Shown here: piece by piece, positions 48,735 through 59,200 of the stretch
How the letters are laid out: every line of letters starts with the position of its first letter
How positions within the stretch are numbered: the first letter of the stretch is position 1
Source of the DNA: Ga0077555 sp963761475
GTDB taxonomy: Bacteria; Pseudomonadota; Alphaproteobacteria; Rhizobiales; Hyphomicrobiaceae
Direction of reading: 5' to 3'
Assembly (NCBI GenBank): GCA_963761475.1
Contig: CAVXGT010000010.1
Location: 124,001 to 188,000, forward strand
Length of the DNA stretch: 64,000 bases
Translations under genes and position numbers: made by a program
The notes under the pieces: model-generated
Told to the model about the DNA's origin: nothing
The model's database searches: none
What the model saw: the letters and a program-made list of their open reading frames with translations, nothing else

Positions 48735-49372
48735 AACTGATCGGCCAAGTTGGAAGTGACCCTGCTACCGCCGATGCCAAAACCTGATCGGTCGCGAGCC
48801 GCAGGACGTGAACAGAACCGCGCGGCCAAGTTTCGCAGTGCACCCTGCGCACCCGTCACATTTGCTGGCGAAGGAGCGCCACAGGATCGCAAGTCGCCTG
48901 AGCCGGAACAGTCTGCAAGAGCTACACCATAATTACAAGGTTTCCAGTGTTCCGTCCCGCTGGGCTGCCACATTTGCTTCGAGAGGTGCGGCAGCGGGAT
49001 GCAAATGTCGGCGCCAGGAACACTCTGATGTCCTCGGTTCCGAAGTCCACCGAGCAGGCGCGGACCCTGTCGACGTCGCAGCAGGCGCCGCGGCGAGCGG
49101 TGTCTGGATGGGTCGTGCAGAGGCGGAGACGAGGCCCGAAGACGTCGGTGATCAAGCTCTGAGCGCGGATTGGATACCGCATGTCCGTTTGTTCGTCCGG
49201 GACTGCCTCGGTCTAGAAGCGGGCGTCGATCATTGATCGGCCACGTAGTGGGTTTGCGAGGGCTCCCCTGCCATGGCCTCGCCGCCCGCCGCTGCCGAAT
49301 GCTCCGCCACGAGCTGCCCGTGTGATCGCCGGGCGCGATCCCTATTCGATGGATCCAAAGATGACGGACGGC
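48735..49372. other. 638-bp region without recognisable gene, probably mobile-element debris
   Basis: No open frame here resembles a known family. Coding-like fragments such as LLPPMPKPDRSRAAGREQNR (from 48760) change frame often. It adjoins an IS110-type transposase remnant, so it may be old insertion debris. Confidence 0.4.
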
Positions 49373-49929
49373 TCATGCCGCGCGTGTCGCTCTCGCGCCG
49401 GGCACCTCGCGGGCGATGGCCCAGATGAAGGCAGTGAGCTCGCGCGCAATCGCGGTTGCCACCACAGTCGATTTCGTTGCCCTTCCGCGACAGCATACGG
49501 AAGCGCTTGCAGAGCCTCACCTGCGCTTTCCAGGCGATCTCGCGGGCAACAGGTGGAGCGGCGGCGACCTGAGCCCTGCTTCTTCGTATCCGACCCGCGG
49601 CGGATGGCGATATGCCCATGCCGCCTCGACCAGCACACGCCGCGCCCGGCCGTTGCCGGTTTTGGTTATGCTGCCTCGCCTGACGCTGTCGCCTGTGGAT
49701 CGCTCGGAGGGCACGAGCCACAGATATGCCATCAGCAGGTGAGCTCGAAGCGCTGATTCTCGAGCGTGGGGGTCGCCGATCTCGGCCAGGATCGACACGA
49801 GCGAGGCGGCGACGAGGAAGCTGATCGCCTTTGCGCCCGGCCTCCGCGACGGCCACCGCATTGCGGCAACTTCGCCGTATCGATCCCAATGAAAGCCTCG
49901 CTATGAGGCCCCCCGACTAGCCCTCCTTG
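49373..49929 (-). pseudogene. IS110-family transposase remnant
   Basis: Minus-strand fragments in several frames, in the right order: EAFIGIDTAKLRNAVAVAEAG (N-terminal DEDD domain with its first Asp), VAASLVSILAEIGDP, LLMAYLWLVPSERSTGDSVR, RRGSITKTGNGRARRVLVEA, AWKAQVRLCKRFRMLSRKG and ARELTAFIWAIARE. These match the transposase N-terminal and the IS116/IS110/IS902 C-terminal domains. About 190 residues remain against about 340 for an intact copy: the middle is deleted and there are further frameshifts. No terminal repeats were seen, as expected for this family. Confidence 0.82.
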
Positions 49930-50027
49930 TGTGAGGCTCTGCCCGGTCCATCCAGGCAACCCTCGGAAGCTCATCGAGGGTCAGTCGCCTCATCAAGGAA
50001 GGACATACGGTCTAGCGGCCCATGAAC

Positions 50028-51142
50028 TCAGCCGAAACGCTTTTCGAAACCGCCCACCCGATGGTCCTTCAAAACCTCCAGCTTGAACGCCAGCCCGTGC
50101 CCGGGAGCCTCGCGCGGCTTCAGCATGCCCTTCACCGGCCGGGCCGGCTGCACCCACAAATCGTCATTCCAGTCCATGTACTCGAGGTAGTTCGCGTTCG
50201 GGATCGAGCACAACACGTGCACGACGAGCTCATGGAAGAGATGCGGCGCGATTGAGATACCCCATGTATCCGCCACCGCGGCAATCTTGCTGAGCTCCGT
50301 CAACCCGCCCCGCATCGGATCCGGTTGCAGAATCGGCGTGGAGGGGGTCGTGAAGAACGGACGCACTCGAACCGGGTGTAATGCGTTTCCCCGCCTACGA
50401 CGCGCGTCCTTAGCGCAGCCGCAATCCTCTGATAGCCGGCCATATCCTCGCAAACGACCGGCTCCTCCAGCCAGTACACGTCCGCGTCGTCGAAGTAGTG
50501 GCCCGCCTGGATCGCGACATCGGCTGTCCAGCCCATGTTGACATCGATCATGATCTCGACATCCGGACCGAGCGCTTCGCGCATGGCGAACACGTTGCTC
50601 ACATCCTCCCGCCACGGCCGGATATGGGCTGCCTGCATCTTGATGGCCCGAAAGCCTTGAGCCGTGAAGTGCTGGGCCCTCTCGATCATCCCGTCCCGGC
50701 CCAGCCCCCGCCAGCACCCTGAGCGATAGGCCTCGACCTCGTCACGCGACTTGCCCCACAAGCGGTAGAGCGGCAATCCCGCCCGTTTACCAACAATGTC
50801 CCATAGCGCGATATCGACCGCCGATTGGCAAAAGATCGGAATACCCATGCGGCCGATCCAATAGGTCCCTTTCCATATCGCCTGCCAGATGGCCTCGACC
50901 TCGGTCGCATCCCGGCCGAGGACGATCGGCGCAATGACTTCCTTGAGGCACTGATCGAGGGTTTCCAGGCCCCCCGCCAAAGGTTGCAGATAACCCATTC
51001 CGGTGATCCCGCCCTTGGTTTCGACCTCAAGCACCAGAAGCTCCCGCGCCGCCGGCGGCATGATGCCGTTGGCCGGCGGCACTCCGGCCCAGGGCACCCG
51101 AATGAGCGTCGTCCTGAGCGCCGTAATGGTTGTGTCCGTCAT
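50028..51142 (-). CDS. Mandelate racemase/muconate lactonizing enzyme-family protein, one frameshift
   Basis: About 370 aa when two frames are joined near 50365 (GGETHYTRFE / VRPFFTTPSTPILQPDPM). Enolase-superfamily features: capping domain TALRTTLIRVPWAGV, GFRAIKMQAA (catalytic Lys), MIDVNMGW, WLEEPV and GGETHYT (three metal ligands), then SIAPHLFHELVVH (catalytic His region). It abstracts a proton alpha to a carboxylate, as a dehydratase or racemase of a sugar acid; the substrate is not clear. Solitary minus-strand gene. Confidence 0.83.
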
Positions 51143-51506
51143 CGCGCGCTACTCCCGAACAGTTGCCTGACGATCATCGCAAGTCAGCGCCAAAGTGCCA
51201 AGCGAGCCAGCCTTAGAACAACACCATCGAGCCGCGGGGCTGGAAGCGCTGGTCCGGAGGACGCGGCAAGATACATATTTACCAATAATTTAAACGAAAA
51301 TACTTAATCCGACACGAGAACTTCCCAACACTGCCTACACTGCCTACTATGACGAAACCGACCTATCCCGCGACTAAGTGGTTTCGTATTCATGGCAGCA
51401 ACCGACAACCAGCAGGACAACCGCGCCAAGGTGCTGACGTCACCTCGCCGGCCATTGAGCAGCAGGATCGCCGACTCCCGTCGACTTGCTTTATGGGGCA
51501 AGTTCG
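51143..51506. other. AT-rich upstream region of the acyltransferase cassette
   Basis: 364 bases; the part around 51275-51310 is strongly AT-rich (TTACCAATAATTTAAACG) and probably contains the promoter for the two plus-strand genes that follow. No gene recognised. Confidence 0.4.
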
Positions 51507-51998
51507 ATGGTGACCGGGCAGGCACGGACAAGTCCAACATCTATAAGCAGGTTCGCAAGACGATTTTCCGGCGTCGATGCGAATGGATTTCACGTCATCG
51601 ACAGTCCGTCGGCCTTCATCCGGCATTTCCGCAGCATGATAAGGTTTCAGGGCATTGGTGCCATTAATCAGTTTGCCAAATCCTTCAGCCGGCGCCGACC
51701 ATGCTTCATCTTGGTACGGAACGGCAGTGTCGCAAATTTCGGCACACTGTCGATCGGCTTCTGTAAGGACTACGCAGTCGAGAATGATGCCGTGGTCATC
51801 GGAACCATTTGGACCGACGAAGAGATGAGAGGCACCGGTTTGGCGACACTGGCCATTCGCGCCGCAATGAATTATATGATCGATCAGGGAAGGCACACGT
51901 TTTACATCGACACCGCCGTGGTCAACAAGCCAATGCTCAGATCGATCGAAAAGCTGGAATTCGGCGAACCTTCCGGAACGTTTGTCGTCAGGGGGTAG
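51507..51998 (+). CDS. GNAT-fold acetyltransferase-like protein
   Basis: 163 aa from ATG 51507; a TTG seven codons upstream is also possible. The C-terminal half has a GNAT core: AVVIGTIWTDEEMRGTGLAT followed by LAIRAAMNYMIDQGRHTFYIDTAVVNKPMLRSIEKLEF, where RGTGLA is the acetyl-CoA pyrophosphate loop. Specific substrate unknown. Composition is more AT-rich than neighbours. It ends 8 bases before the next gene, so the pair is an operon. Confidence 0.7.
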   Translation: MVTGQARTSPTSISRFARRFSGVDANGFHVIDSPSAFIRHFRSMIRFQGIGAINQFAKSFSRRRPCFILVRNGSVANFGTLSIGFCKDYAVENDAVVIGTIWTDEEMRGTGLATLAIRAAMNYMIDQGRHTFYIDTAVVNKPMLRSIEKLEFGEPSGTFVVRG

Positions 51999-52006
51999 GT
52001 CCCTAA

Positions 52007-52726
52007 ATGGATCTGAAGAGCGCATGGTCGGACGTCAGAGAAAGTCTGACGTGCCCACGCATCAACATTGACCTGATGCTCTCGAAGACCGAGGGCAACC
52101 ACCCATTCTATGCTGGCGTGATCACGAAGTTTCACCGTCAATGCACGCGCCTTCACCCGAAGTTTCCGCTTGTTCCATTCTTCAAATACGGCGTTGCAAC
52201 CAATCGCCTGCCGCCCTCCTTTGATGATTATTTCATGGCCATCGAAGGATCGGCCCGTCGCAATATCAAGAAGGCACAGCGTAGCGGTTACGTATTTCAA
52301 CGCATCGATTTCAATCACTATATCGGCGACGCCGGTGAGATCCATCGCTCAACGCCCGTGCGCCAAGGCCCGATGGAGAAGGAGTTCTTGGCCAAGGACC
52401 CGGGCCCCGTCACCGATCCGCCATCGACCACGAACATCCATGATTACGCCTACTTCGGCGTGCTGAAGGACGACAAGCTCGTGGCCTACGCGGCTACATT
52501 GGTGGCCGGCGAGGCCATGTTCATCACCACCATATTTGGCCATGACGGCTACAAGTCCGACGCCGTCGTGCCCCTGCTCATTTCTGGCATGGCAAACGAA
52601 GCCTACACGACCTACCCCACCGTCAGATATTACATCTACGACAAATTTTTCGGCGCCACCCCGAACCTCCGCCGCTTCAAGAAAAAGTTCAAGTTCGAGC
52701 CCTGCACCGTTTCACTGAAACTATAG
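52007..52726 (+). CDS. FemAB/GNAT-like acyltransferase of unknown substrate
   Basis: 239 aa from ATG 52007. GSARRNIKKAQRSGYVFQRIDF resembles the conserved basic helix of FemAB-related and BioF2-type GNAT proteins; YFGVLKDDKLVAYAATLVAGEAMFITTIFGHD is a GNAT beta-hairpin core. The C-terminus is Lys/Phe rich (RRFKKKFKFEPC). Such proteins transfer an amino-acyl or acyl group, often in cell-envelope pathways. It is co-directional with, and 8 bp from, a second GNAT protein, which suggests joint action. Confidence 0.65.
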   Translation: MDLKSAWSDVRESLTCPRINIDLMLSKTEGNHPFYAGVITKFHRQCTRLHPKFPLVPFFKYGVATNRLPPSFDDYFMAIEGSARRNIKKAQRSGYVFQRIDFNHYIGDAGEIHRSTPVRQGPMEKEFLAKDPGPVTDPPSTTNIHDYAYFGVLKDDKLVAYAATLVAGEAMFITTIFGHDGYKSDAVVPLLISGMANEAYTTYPTVRYYIYDKFFGATPNLRRFKKKFKFEPCTVSLKL

Positions 52727-53074
52727 CCGCTCGCACCCACATCGACTTGCCCTGCAGGAAGCAAGCTTCGCCCCGCTCAGTCGGATCGACATGACACGGC
52801 GCATCCAACCCTCGCGCCACCGCGACCCGCACGCCATGAGGCAGAGCGATTAGCTCTTTCCACTTCGAGCCCCTCGGCACTACTCTTGTTCACGGATTAA
52901 GCCGAAGAACCAGGGGCCGGGAAGGCAGGGCAACGCATCGGTTTCGGCCAAGGACCGAGACGCAGTCGAGGCGCAACGGCAATGTGCGGCAACCGGCGCG
53001 GTCCCGCCAGTAGCAGAACCTGGGCCGCCGACGTTGCCATGCGAGTGCAAGCAAAAGGTGCAGTTGGAGAGAGC
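52727..53074. other. Intergenic region before the hydantoinase
   Basis: 348 bases with no gene recognised; it ends with the ribosome site TTGGAGAGAG of the hydantoinase gene. Confidence 0.4.
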
Positions 53075-55183
53075 ATGATCACGAAAGCCAATGCCACCAG
53101 GCCGGGCACCGCGTCGCTCGGAATAGATATCGGCGGCACATTCACCGACGTCGTCCATCTGGATCACGCAACTGGCCGACAGCATGCCCTCAAAGTCCTG
53201 ACCACCCACACCGATCCGTCCGAGGCCGTCATTGCCGGCACCCGCTATTGTCGCCCACAGCCCGCCGCAGGCTCGGGCGCGTGGTGCACGCCACCACGCT
53301 GTTCACCAACGCGCTGATCGAGCGCCACGGCGCGCGCACCCGGCCTCATCACCACCGCGTGGCTTCCGCGACGTGCTCGAGATCGGGCGCGAGCGCAAAT
53401 ACGAACTCTACGACATCTCATCGACATGCCGAAGCCGCTGGTGCCGCGCCCCTGGCGGGGCGAAGTGACCGAACGCATGATGGCCGACGGCAGCGTTCAC
53501 ACCGCTGACGTCGAGGTCGTGCAGGCGGCGAAGCTGGTCGCGAAGGGCGCGACCTCGATCGCCATCGGCTTTCTGCACGCCTATGCCAACCCCGCGCACG
53601 AGCTGGCGGCGGCCGCGATCGTGCGCCCGTCCGCATCCGGGCGTGGCGGTCACCACTGAGCACGAGGTCGCACCGGAGATCCGCGAGTACGAGCGGCTGT
53701 CGACCACGGTCGCCAACGCCTACATCAAGCCGCTGGCCGCGCGTCTACATCGGCGCCTGGCGCGCGATCTCACGGATCTCGGGATCCCCGCGCCGCTGCT
53801 CCTCATGCTCTCCAATGGCGGCCTCACGCATGCAGCGAAGCCATGCGCGCGCCGGTGCAATTGCTGGAATCGCGGCCCCGCCGCCGGCGCGCTGGTCGCC
53901 GGCTACTACGGCGGCCTGGAAGGTGAGCCGCGCTCCTCGCCTTCGACATGGGCGGCACCACGGCCAAGCTCGCACTTGTGGAGACGGCCAGCCGCTCGTC
54001 GCCTACGCCTTCGAGGCGGCCCGCCAGAAGCGCTTTGCCGAAGGCAGCGGTCTGCCGATACGCATCTCGACCGTCGAATTGATCGAGATCGGCGCCGGCG
54101 GCGGCTCGATCGCCCGCGCAGACGAAATCGGTCTCCTCAAGGTCGGCCCCGAAAGCGCTGGCTCCGAGCCCGGACCGGCCGTCCTATGGCCGTGGCGGCG
54201 CGCTCCGACGGTCACCGACGCCAACCTCGCGCTCGGTATCCTCAATGCCGAGACATTTGCCGGCGGCACCATTGCGCTCGAACCTGAACGCCAGGCGAAA
54301 AGGCACTGGGCGGCCTGTCGGACCAACTCGGCTGACGGTCGACGCCCTCGCGTCCGGCATTCGCGACGTCGTCAACGAGAGCATGACGGCTGCCGCCCGC
54401 GTCCACATCGCCGAGCGCGGTCGCGACCCCCGCAATTACGCCGTGCTGGCCACCGGCGGCGGCGGCCCGGTGCATGCCTGCGGCCCTCGCCGCGCAAGCT
54501 CGGAGCCTCGACGCGTCATTTGCCCGCCCGATGCCGGCGTCGCCTCGCGCCCTCGGCCTGATCATGGCGCCCGCGCGCATCGACCGTGTCGCAACCATCG
54601 GCTTCAAGCTGGCGGACGGCGATCTGGCAGGCCTCGAAACCTCCTTCCAGCGCCTCGAGCGCGACGCCCTGGAGCTGGTCGCCGAGACCGGTGTCGACCG
54701 CGCCCGCGCCACCGTCGCCCGCCTCGCCGACGGCCGCTTTGTCGGCCAGGGCTTCGACCTCGTCGTGCCCCTACCGGCAGGCCCGTTCGAGGGCGGCAAC
54801 GAAACTGGCGTCCAGCCGCCCTCACCGCAGCATTTGAAGGCGCCTATCGCGAGAAGTTCGCCCGAACCCCTCCCAACGTCGCGATCGAGTTCATCTCCAT
54901 CCGGGTCTCCGTCACCGCCCCGGTCCTGGACCCGGCCGCCGCCACCGCCCCCGCCGGGGTCGCCGCGGCAACCGGGTGCCGTCCGCCAACGCGCCGCCAG
55001 GTCCGTTTCCCCGGCGAAACCACGGCACACGATACCGCCATCTGGCAACGCGATTCCATCGCCACCGGCACCACGATCGAAGGCCCCGCCCTCATCGAGG
55101 AGGAAACGTCCACGCTAGTCGTCCCGCCCGGAGCCACCGCCGTTGTCCGCCCAACCGGCACGGTCGTCATAACCCTGGGCTGA
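53075..55183 (+). pseudogene. Hydantoinase/oxoprolinase family protein (HyuA-like), many frameshifts
   Basis: Start MITKANATRPGTASLGIDIGGTFTDVVHLD is the classic HyuA ATP-binding N-terminus. The rest is spread over all frames in correct order: RVVHATTLFTNALIERHGA, EVVQAAKLVAKGATSIAIGFLHAYANPAHE, EHEVAPEIREYERLSTTVANAY, LMLSNGGLT, IEIGAGGGSIARAD, YAVLATGGGGPVHAC, and the C-terminal IEGPALIEEETSTLVVPPGA. At least eight frame changes. If intact it would be about 700 aa and, with a HyuB partner, hydrolyse hydantoins or 5-oxoproline using ATP. No hyuB follows. It may be truly decayed or badly sequenced. Confidence 0.8.
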
Positions 55184-55383
55184 CGCCAAGCTCCACACAG
55201 CCACGGCCACGGTTTTTCCAGCCTTGCACGCAAGCGGGTTCCCCCTGGCACCTGCCTCGGTTATGGCTTGCCTCAGGAGTCGGGCTGTCCGGCCGCCAGG
55301 TTCGACGCGCCGCCGCGTCAGACCGTAGACAGACGGCCGGCCGCCGGCCTGTTCATGGGTTGAACGTCCCGAGGGGAGCGCAG

Positions 55384-55583
55384 ATGGCGCGGGGGAGGAA
55401 CGAAACGCCGGATTCAGAAGAGCGCGACGGCTCCGAGGCCGCCATCGCGCCTGCCCCGGTCGTGCGCACCGCCGTGGCTGAAGCAGTAGCGCCACCCGCG
55501 CCCGAGGCGGCCAGACAGCCGGACGGAACGCCCGCAGCCCCGCCCCCGTCCGCTCACCCTCCGCCCCCGGCGTAACGCCCTCC
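55384..55583 (+). other. Probable true N-terminus of MutS, out of frame
   Basis: ATG 55384 has a strong ribosome site (GAGGGGAG) and encodes a Pro/Ala-rich leader (MARGRNETPDSEERDGSEAA...) that runs to TAA at 55573-55575. The frame into mutS just before that stop reads PPPGVTPSMAQFLEIK, the way alphaproteobacterial MutS proteins begin. The ATG at 55584 itself has no ribosome site. A single-base deletion near 55565 would join the two. Confidence 0.6.
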
Positions 55584-58394
55584 ATGGCGCAGTTTCTCGA
55601 AATCAAGACCGCCAATCCGGATTGCATTCTCTGGTACCGGATGGGCGACTTCTACGAGCTGTTTTTCGAGGACGCCGTCATCGCCGCCGAAGCCCTCGGC
55701 ATCGTGCTCACCAAGCGCGGCAAACACCTGGGCGAAGACATTCCCATGTGCGGCGTCCCCGTCGTTCGCGCCGACGAATACCTTCAGCGCCTGATCCGTC
55801 AGGGCTTTCGCGTCGCCGTATGCGAGCAGCTCGAGGACCCCGCCGAAGCGCGCAAACGCGGCTCCAAGGCTGTCGTTCACCGCGACGTCGTCCGTCTTGT
55901 CACGCCTGGCACGGTCACCGAGGAAAGCCTCCTCGACGCCAAGGCCCGCAACTATCTGACGGCGGTCTTCCGCCTGCCGGGCGCAGGCGCTGGATCAGCC
56001 GCAGCATCTTCTGCCGCCGGAGCGAGGGATGCTCGCTCCACACCTCCTGCCCCCCCGGCCGCGACCTTCGCCCTCGCTTCGGTCGATATCTCCACCGGCG
56101 AGTTCGAAATTGCGGTGGCCGCCTCGCCCGACCTGCCCGGCGAGCTGGTCCGCCTCGCCCCGCAGGAAATCCTCGTGTCCGATACCGCGCGCGAGCAGGC
56201 AGATCTGGCCCAGGCTCTCGATGCCGCCAACACTGCCGTCACACCCGTCGCGACTGCCTACTTCGACAGCCTCGCCGGCGAGCGGCTGCTGAAGGAGCGC
56301 CTGGCAGTGGCCGAGCTCGGCGGCTTCGGTGAGTTCACCCGCGCCGAGCTGGCTGCTGTCGGCGCCGTCCTGCGCTACATCGACCTCACCCAGATCGGAG
56401 CCAAACCGGCACTTCGTCCACCCCGGCGATCCGGCCCCACAAGCGCCCTCGTTATCGATGCCGCCAGCCGCATGAGCCTTGAGCTGTTGCGCGCCACCAA
56501 CGGGGCTCGCGACGGCAGTCTCCTGGCCGCGATCGACCGCACCGTCACCGGACCAGGCGCGCGTGAGCTGGCCGCCAGGCTCGCAAGCCCCCTGCAGGAC
56601 ATCCGCGCTATCAACGCCCGCCTCGATGCCGTTGCATTCTTGCTCGACGACGCCACCCTGCGCGAGGATGTGCGACTGGCCTTGAAGGCGACACCCGACA
56701 TCGCGCGCGCCCTGTCGCGCATCGCTCTCGGCCGCGGCGCCCCCCGTGACCTCGGCCTCGTGCGGGACGGCCTCGCTACAGCCAGCCACTTGGCCGGGCT
56801 TTTGTCGCGCGCCGCTGGCGCCATGGGTTTGCCGGAGCTGCTGTCGGAGGTCATGCAGCGCATCGCCGGTGTCGAGCCGTCGCTGGCCGAACAGTTGACA
56901 GCCGCCCTGGTCGATGAGCCCGGACACCAGAAGCGAGACGGCGGCTTCGTCCGGCCGGGCTTCCGCGCCGATCTCGACGACGCCCAACGCTTGCGTGACG
57001 ATAGCCGCCGAGTCATGGCGACGCTCGAGGCCGGCTACATCGAGACCACCGGCATCAAGACCCTGAAAGTCCGGCACAACAACATTCTGGGTTTCTTCAT
57101 TGAAACCACGGCCATCAACGCCAGGCCGTTGCTCGCCCCCCCGCTGTCCGATACCTTTCGGCATCGCCAGACCATGGCCAACGCTGTTCGCTTCACCACG
57201 ACGGAGCTTCAGGAAACCGAAGGTCGCATCGCCTCCGCCGCTGAACGCGCCCTGGCCGTCGAACTGGAAGTCTTCACGGCACTCGAGACCGCCGTTGTCA
57301 CCCATCAACAGGCATTGGGAGCGCTCTCCTCGGCCCTCGCCGAGATCGACTGCCTGGCCGGATTAGCCGAGTTGGCCGAGCGCGAGGGATACGTCCGGCC
57401 CGAACTCGAAACATCGACCGTCTTCGAGATCAGAGACGGTCGCCACCCGGTAGTCGAGCAGGCCCTGAAAGCGCAGAAATCCGGCCCATTCGTCGAGAAC
57501 GATTGCATTCTCGGACACACCGATGACACCGGCCCAACCAACGCCGACGCCGCAGGCCGCCCCCCCGGTTTCGACGAAGCCGCCGAAGGCCGGATCTGGC
57601 TCGTGACCGGCCCCAATATGGCCGGCAAATCGACATTCCTGCGCCAGAACGCACTCATCGTCGTCCTTGCCCAGATGGGCTCGTTCGTACCGGCTCGGCG
57701 CGCCCGCATCGGCCTCGTCGACCGCCTGTTCAGCCGCGTCGGCGCCTCCGATGACTTGGCCCGTGGCCGATCGACCTTCATGGTGGAGATGGTCGAAACC
57801 GCCGGCATCCTCAATCAGGCGACCGAGAAAAGTATCGTCATCCTGGACGAGATCGGCCGCGGCACCGCCACCTTCGATGGCCTCTCCATAGCCTGGGCCA
57901 CCGTCGAGCACCTTCACGAGGTCAATCGTTGCCGCGCCCTGTTCGCCACCCATTACCACGAGCTGACAGCCCTCGCTGGTCGCCTGCCCGATGTCGCCAA
58001 CGCCACCATCGACGTCAAGGAGTGGCAGGACGAGATCGTCTTCCTTCACAAGGTGAAGAAGGGCGCAGCCGATCGCAGCTACGGCATCCAGGTAGCCAAG
58101 CTCGCAGGCCTGCCCCGGGCCGTTATCGACCGGGCCGCTGAGGTTCTGGCCGTCCTCGAAAAAAGCGATGCCAAGAGCCCGAACGGCATCAATCCGGCGC
58201 CCGCCAGCAGCGCATCAAGCCTCGATGAGCTACCGCTTTTCGCAGCCGTTCGCCCGAAATCCTTGACGCCGGCCAACCGCGAGCCGAGTGAACTCGATAA
58301 AGCCTTGGCCGACCTCGACCCCGACGACCTCACGCCCAAGGCCGCGCTCGATGCCCTCTATCGCCTGAAGCTGCTCCAATCCGGCAAAGCGTGA
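55584..58394 (+). CDS. mutS: DNA mismatch repair protein MutS
   Basis: 936 aa. N-terminal mismatch-recognition domain MAQFLEIKTANPDCILWYRMGDFYELFFED contains the Phe-x-Glu motif (FYE). The C-terminal ABC ATPase carries GPNMAGKSTFLRQNALI (Walker A), VILDEIGRGTATFDGLSIAWA (Walker B and signature) and FATHYHELTAL. It dimerises on DNA and signals mismatches to MutL. A long Ala/Gly/Pro insertion is visible in the connector region (GAGAGSAAASSAAGAR). The gene reads without a break over 2.8 kb, in contrast with its neighbours; its true start is probably upstream at 55384. Confidence 0.95.
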   Translation: MAQFLEIKTANPDCILWYRMGDFYELFFEDAVIAAEALGIVLTKRGKHLGEDIPMCGVPVVRADEYLQRLIRQGFRVAVCEQLEDPAEARKRGSKAVVHRDVVRLVTPGTVTEESLLDAKARNYLTAVFRLPGAGAGSAAASSAAGARDARSTPPAPPAATFALASVDISTGEFEIAVAASPDLPGELVRLAPQEILVSDTAREQADLAQALDAANTAVTPVATAYFDSLAGERLLKERLAVAELGGFGEFTRAELAAVGAVLRYIDLTQIGAKPALRPPRRSGPTSALVIDAASRMSLELLRATNGARDGSLLAAIDRTVTGPGARELAARLASPLQDIRAINARLDAVAFLLDDATLREDVRLALKATPDIARALSRIALGRGAPRDLGLVRDGLATASHLAGLLSRAAGAMGLPELLSEVMQRIAGVEPSLAEQLTAALVDEPGHQKRDGGFVRPGFRADLDDAQRLRDDSRRVMATLEAGYIETTGIKTLKVRHNNILGFFIETTAINARPLLAPPLSDTFRHRQTMANAVRFTTTELQETEGRIASAAERALAVELEVFTALETAVVTHQQALGALSSALAEIDCLAGLAELAEREGYVRPELETSTVFEIRDGRHPVVEQALKAQKSGPFVENDCILGHTDDTGPTNADAAGRPPGFDEAAEGRIWLVTGPNMAGKSTFLRQNALIVVLAQMGSFVPARRARIGLVDRLFSRVGASDDLARGRSTFMVEMVETAGILNQATEKSIVILDEIGRGTATFDGLSIAWATVEHLHEVNRCRALFATHYHELTALAGRLPDVANATIDVKEWQDEIVFLHKVKKGAADRSYGIQVAKLAGLPRAVIDRAAEVLAVLEKSDAKSPNGINPAPASSASSLDELPLFAAVRPKSLTPANREPSELDKALADLDPDDLTPKAALDALYRLKLLQSGKA

Positions 58395-58429
58395 CGAGCG
58401 TTGGCCTACCCGAAGCAGGAGAGCGGGGC

Positions 58430-58741
58430 TTACGCGGCTGCGTGCCGGCGCTGACCAGCAAGCAGCACGATCCCGCTCAGACCAATCATCAGCAGTGCCA
58501 AACCGGTCGATTGGATGATCCGCGGCGGAAAGCCGTCCGCTGCACACACCGTCACGAGATGCACAAGGCCGTATGCGCTTGCCCCGATCAAACCCGCGCC
58601 GACATACGCCGCCTTGCTGGCCATTTTGAATCCAACCACCCGCTGCATGAGCATCGGCCAAAAGATGGCGAACAAGACGCCGAACATCGCGCTCTGCCGC
58701 AGGCATTCCAGAACGACCGGACCGTAGACGATCTCCATCAT
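58430..58741 (-). CDS. Small membrane protein, unknown
   Basis: 103 aa, mostly hydrophobic, with about three membrane segments (GVLFAIFWPMLMQRVVGF, AAYVGAGLIGASAYGLVHLV, GLALLMIGLSGIVLLAG). No family recognised. Convergent with mutS. Confidence 0.55.
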   Translation of the reverse strand: MMEIVYGPVVLECLRQSAMFGVLFAIFWPMLMQRVVGFKMASKAAYVGAGLIGASAYGLVHLVTVCAADGFPPRIIQSTGLALLMIGLSGIVLLAGQRRHAAA

Positions 58742-59200
58742 GGCGACTCTGCTCCCTGACTTCAGGGGCGATCGACCTCGGACCCAAAGTCCTGCGCACC
58801 GCCCGGCTGGTTGACTGAACTACGATCAGTATCAACTGCGGACTGCGCATAAATCAATACGGTTCGTTCCGATATATATACACAAGTATGTGAACGCTGG
58901 CCACTGTCGCTGCGACATTGCTGGTTCGGACATTTGGATTGGCCAACAGAGGCCTTAGCCCCGGCCGTTTGCAAGCGGCGCACCCCACGATGCCGCTGAC
59001 CCGACGAAAGCGGCAGGGGTGAAAAAAATCGAAAAGAGAAAATAGATACGTTTCAGGGGGATACGGAATGCCAAAGGTTGCGCGATACAGCCTGGCGCCT
59101 GCCGGTCGCAAACCACACCGATACCATGGACAGCAGGAAATCGGACGGGTCGCAAGCCGCCGCGCCAGACCACCGGCGCCGAAGCGCAACGCGCTGAGCC
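58742..59200. other. Intergenic region downstream of dnaJ
   Basis: 459 bases with no gene seen. Contains an AT-rich patch (GATATATATACACAAGTATG, near 58871) that may be the promoter of the small membrane protein, and a T-rich tract on the minus strand (near 59020-59045) after dnaJ. Confidence 0.4.
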
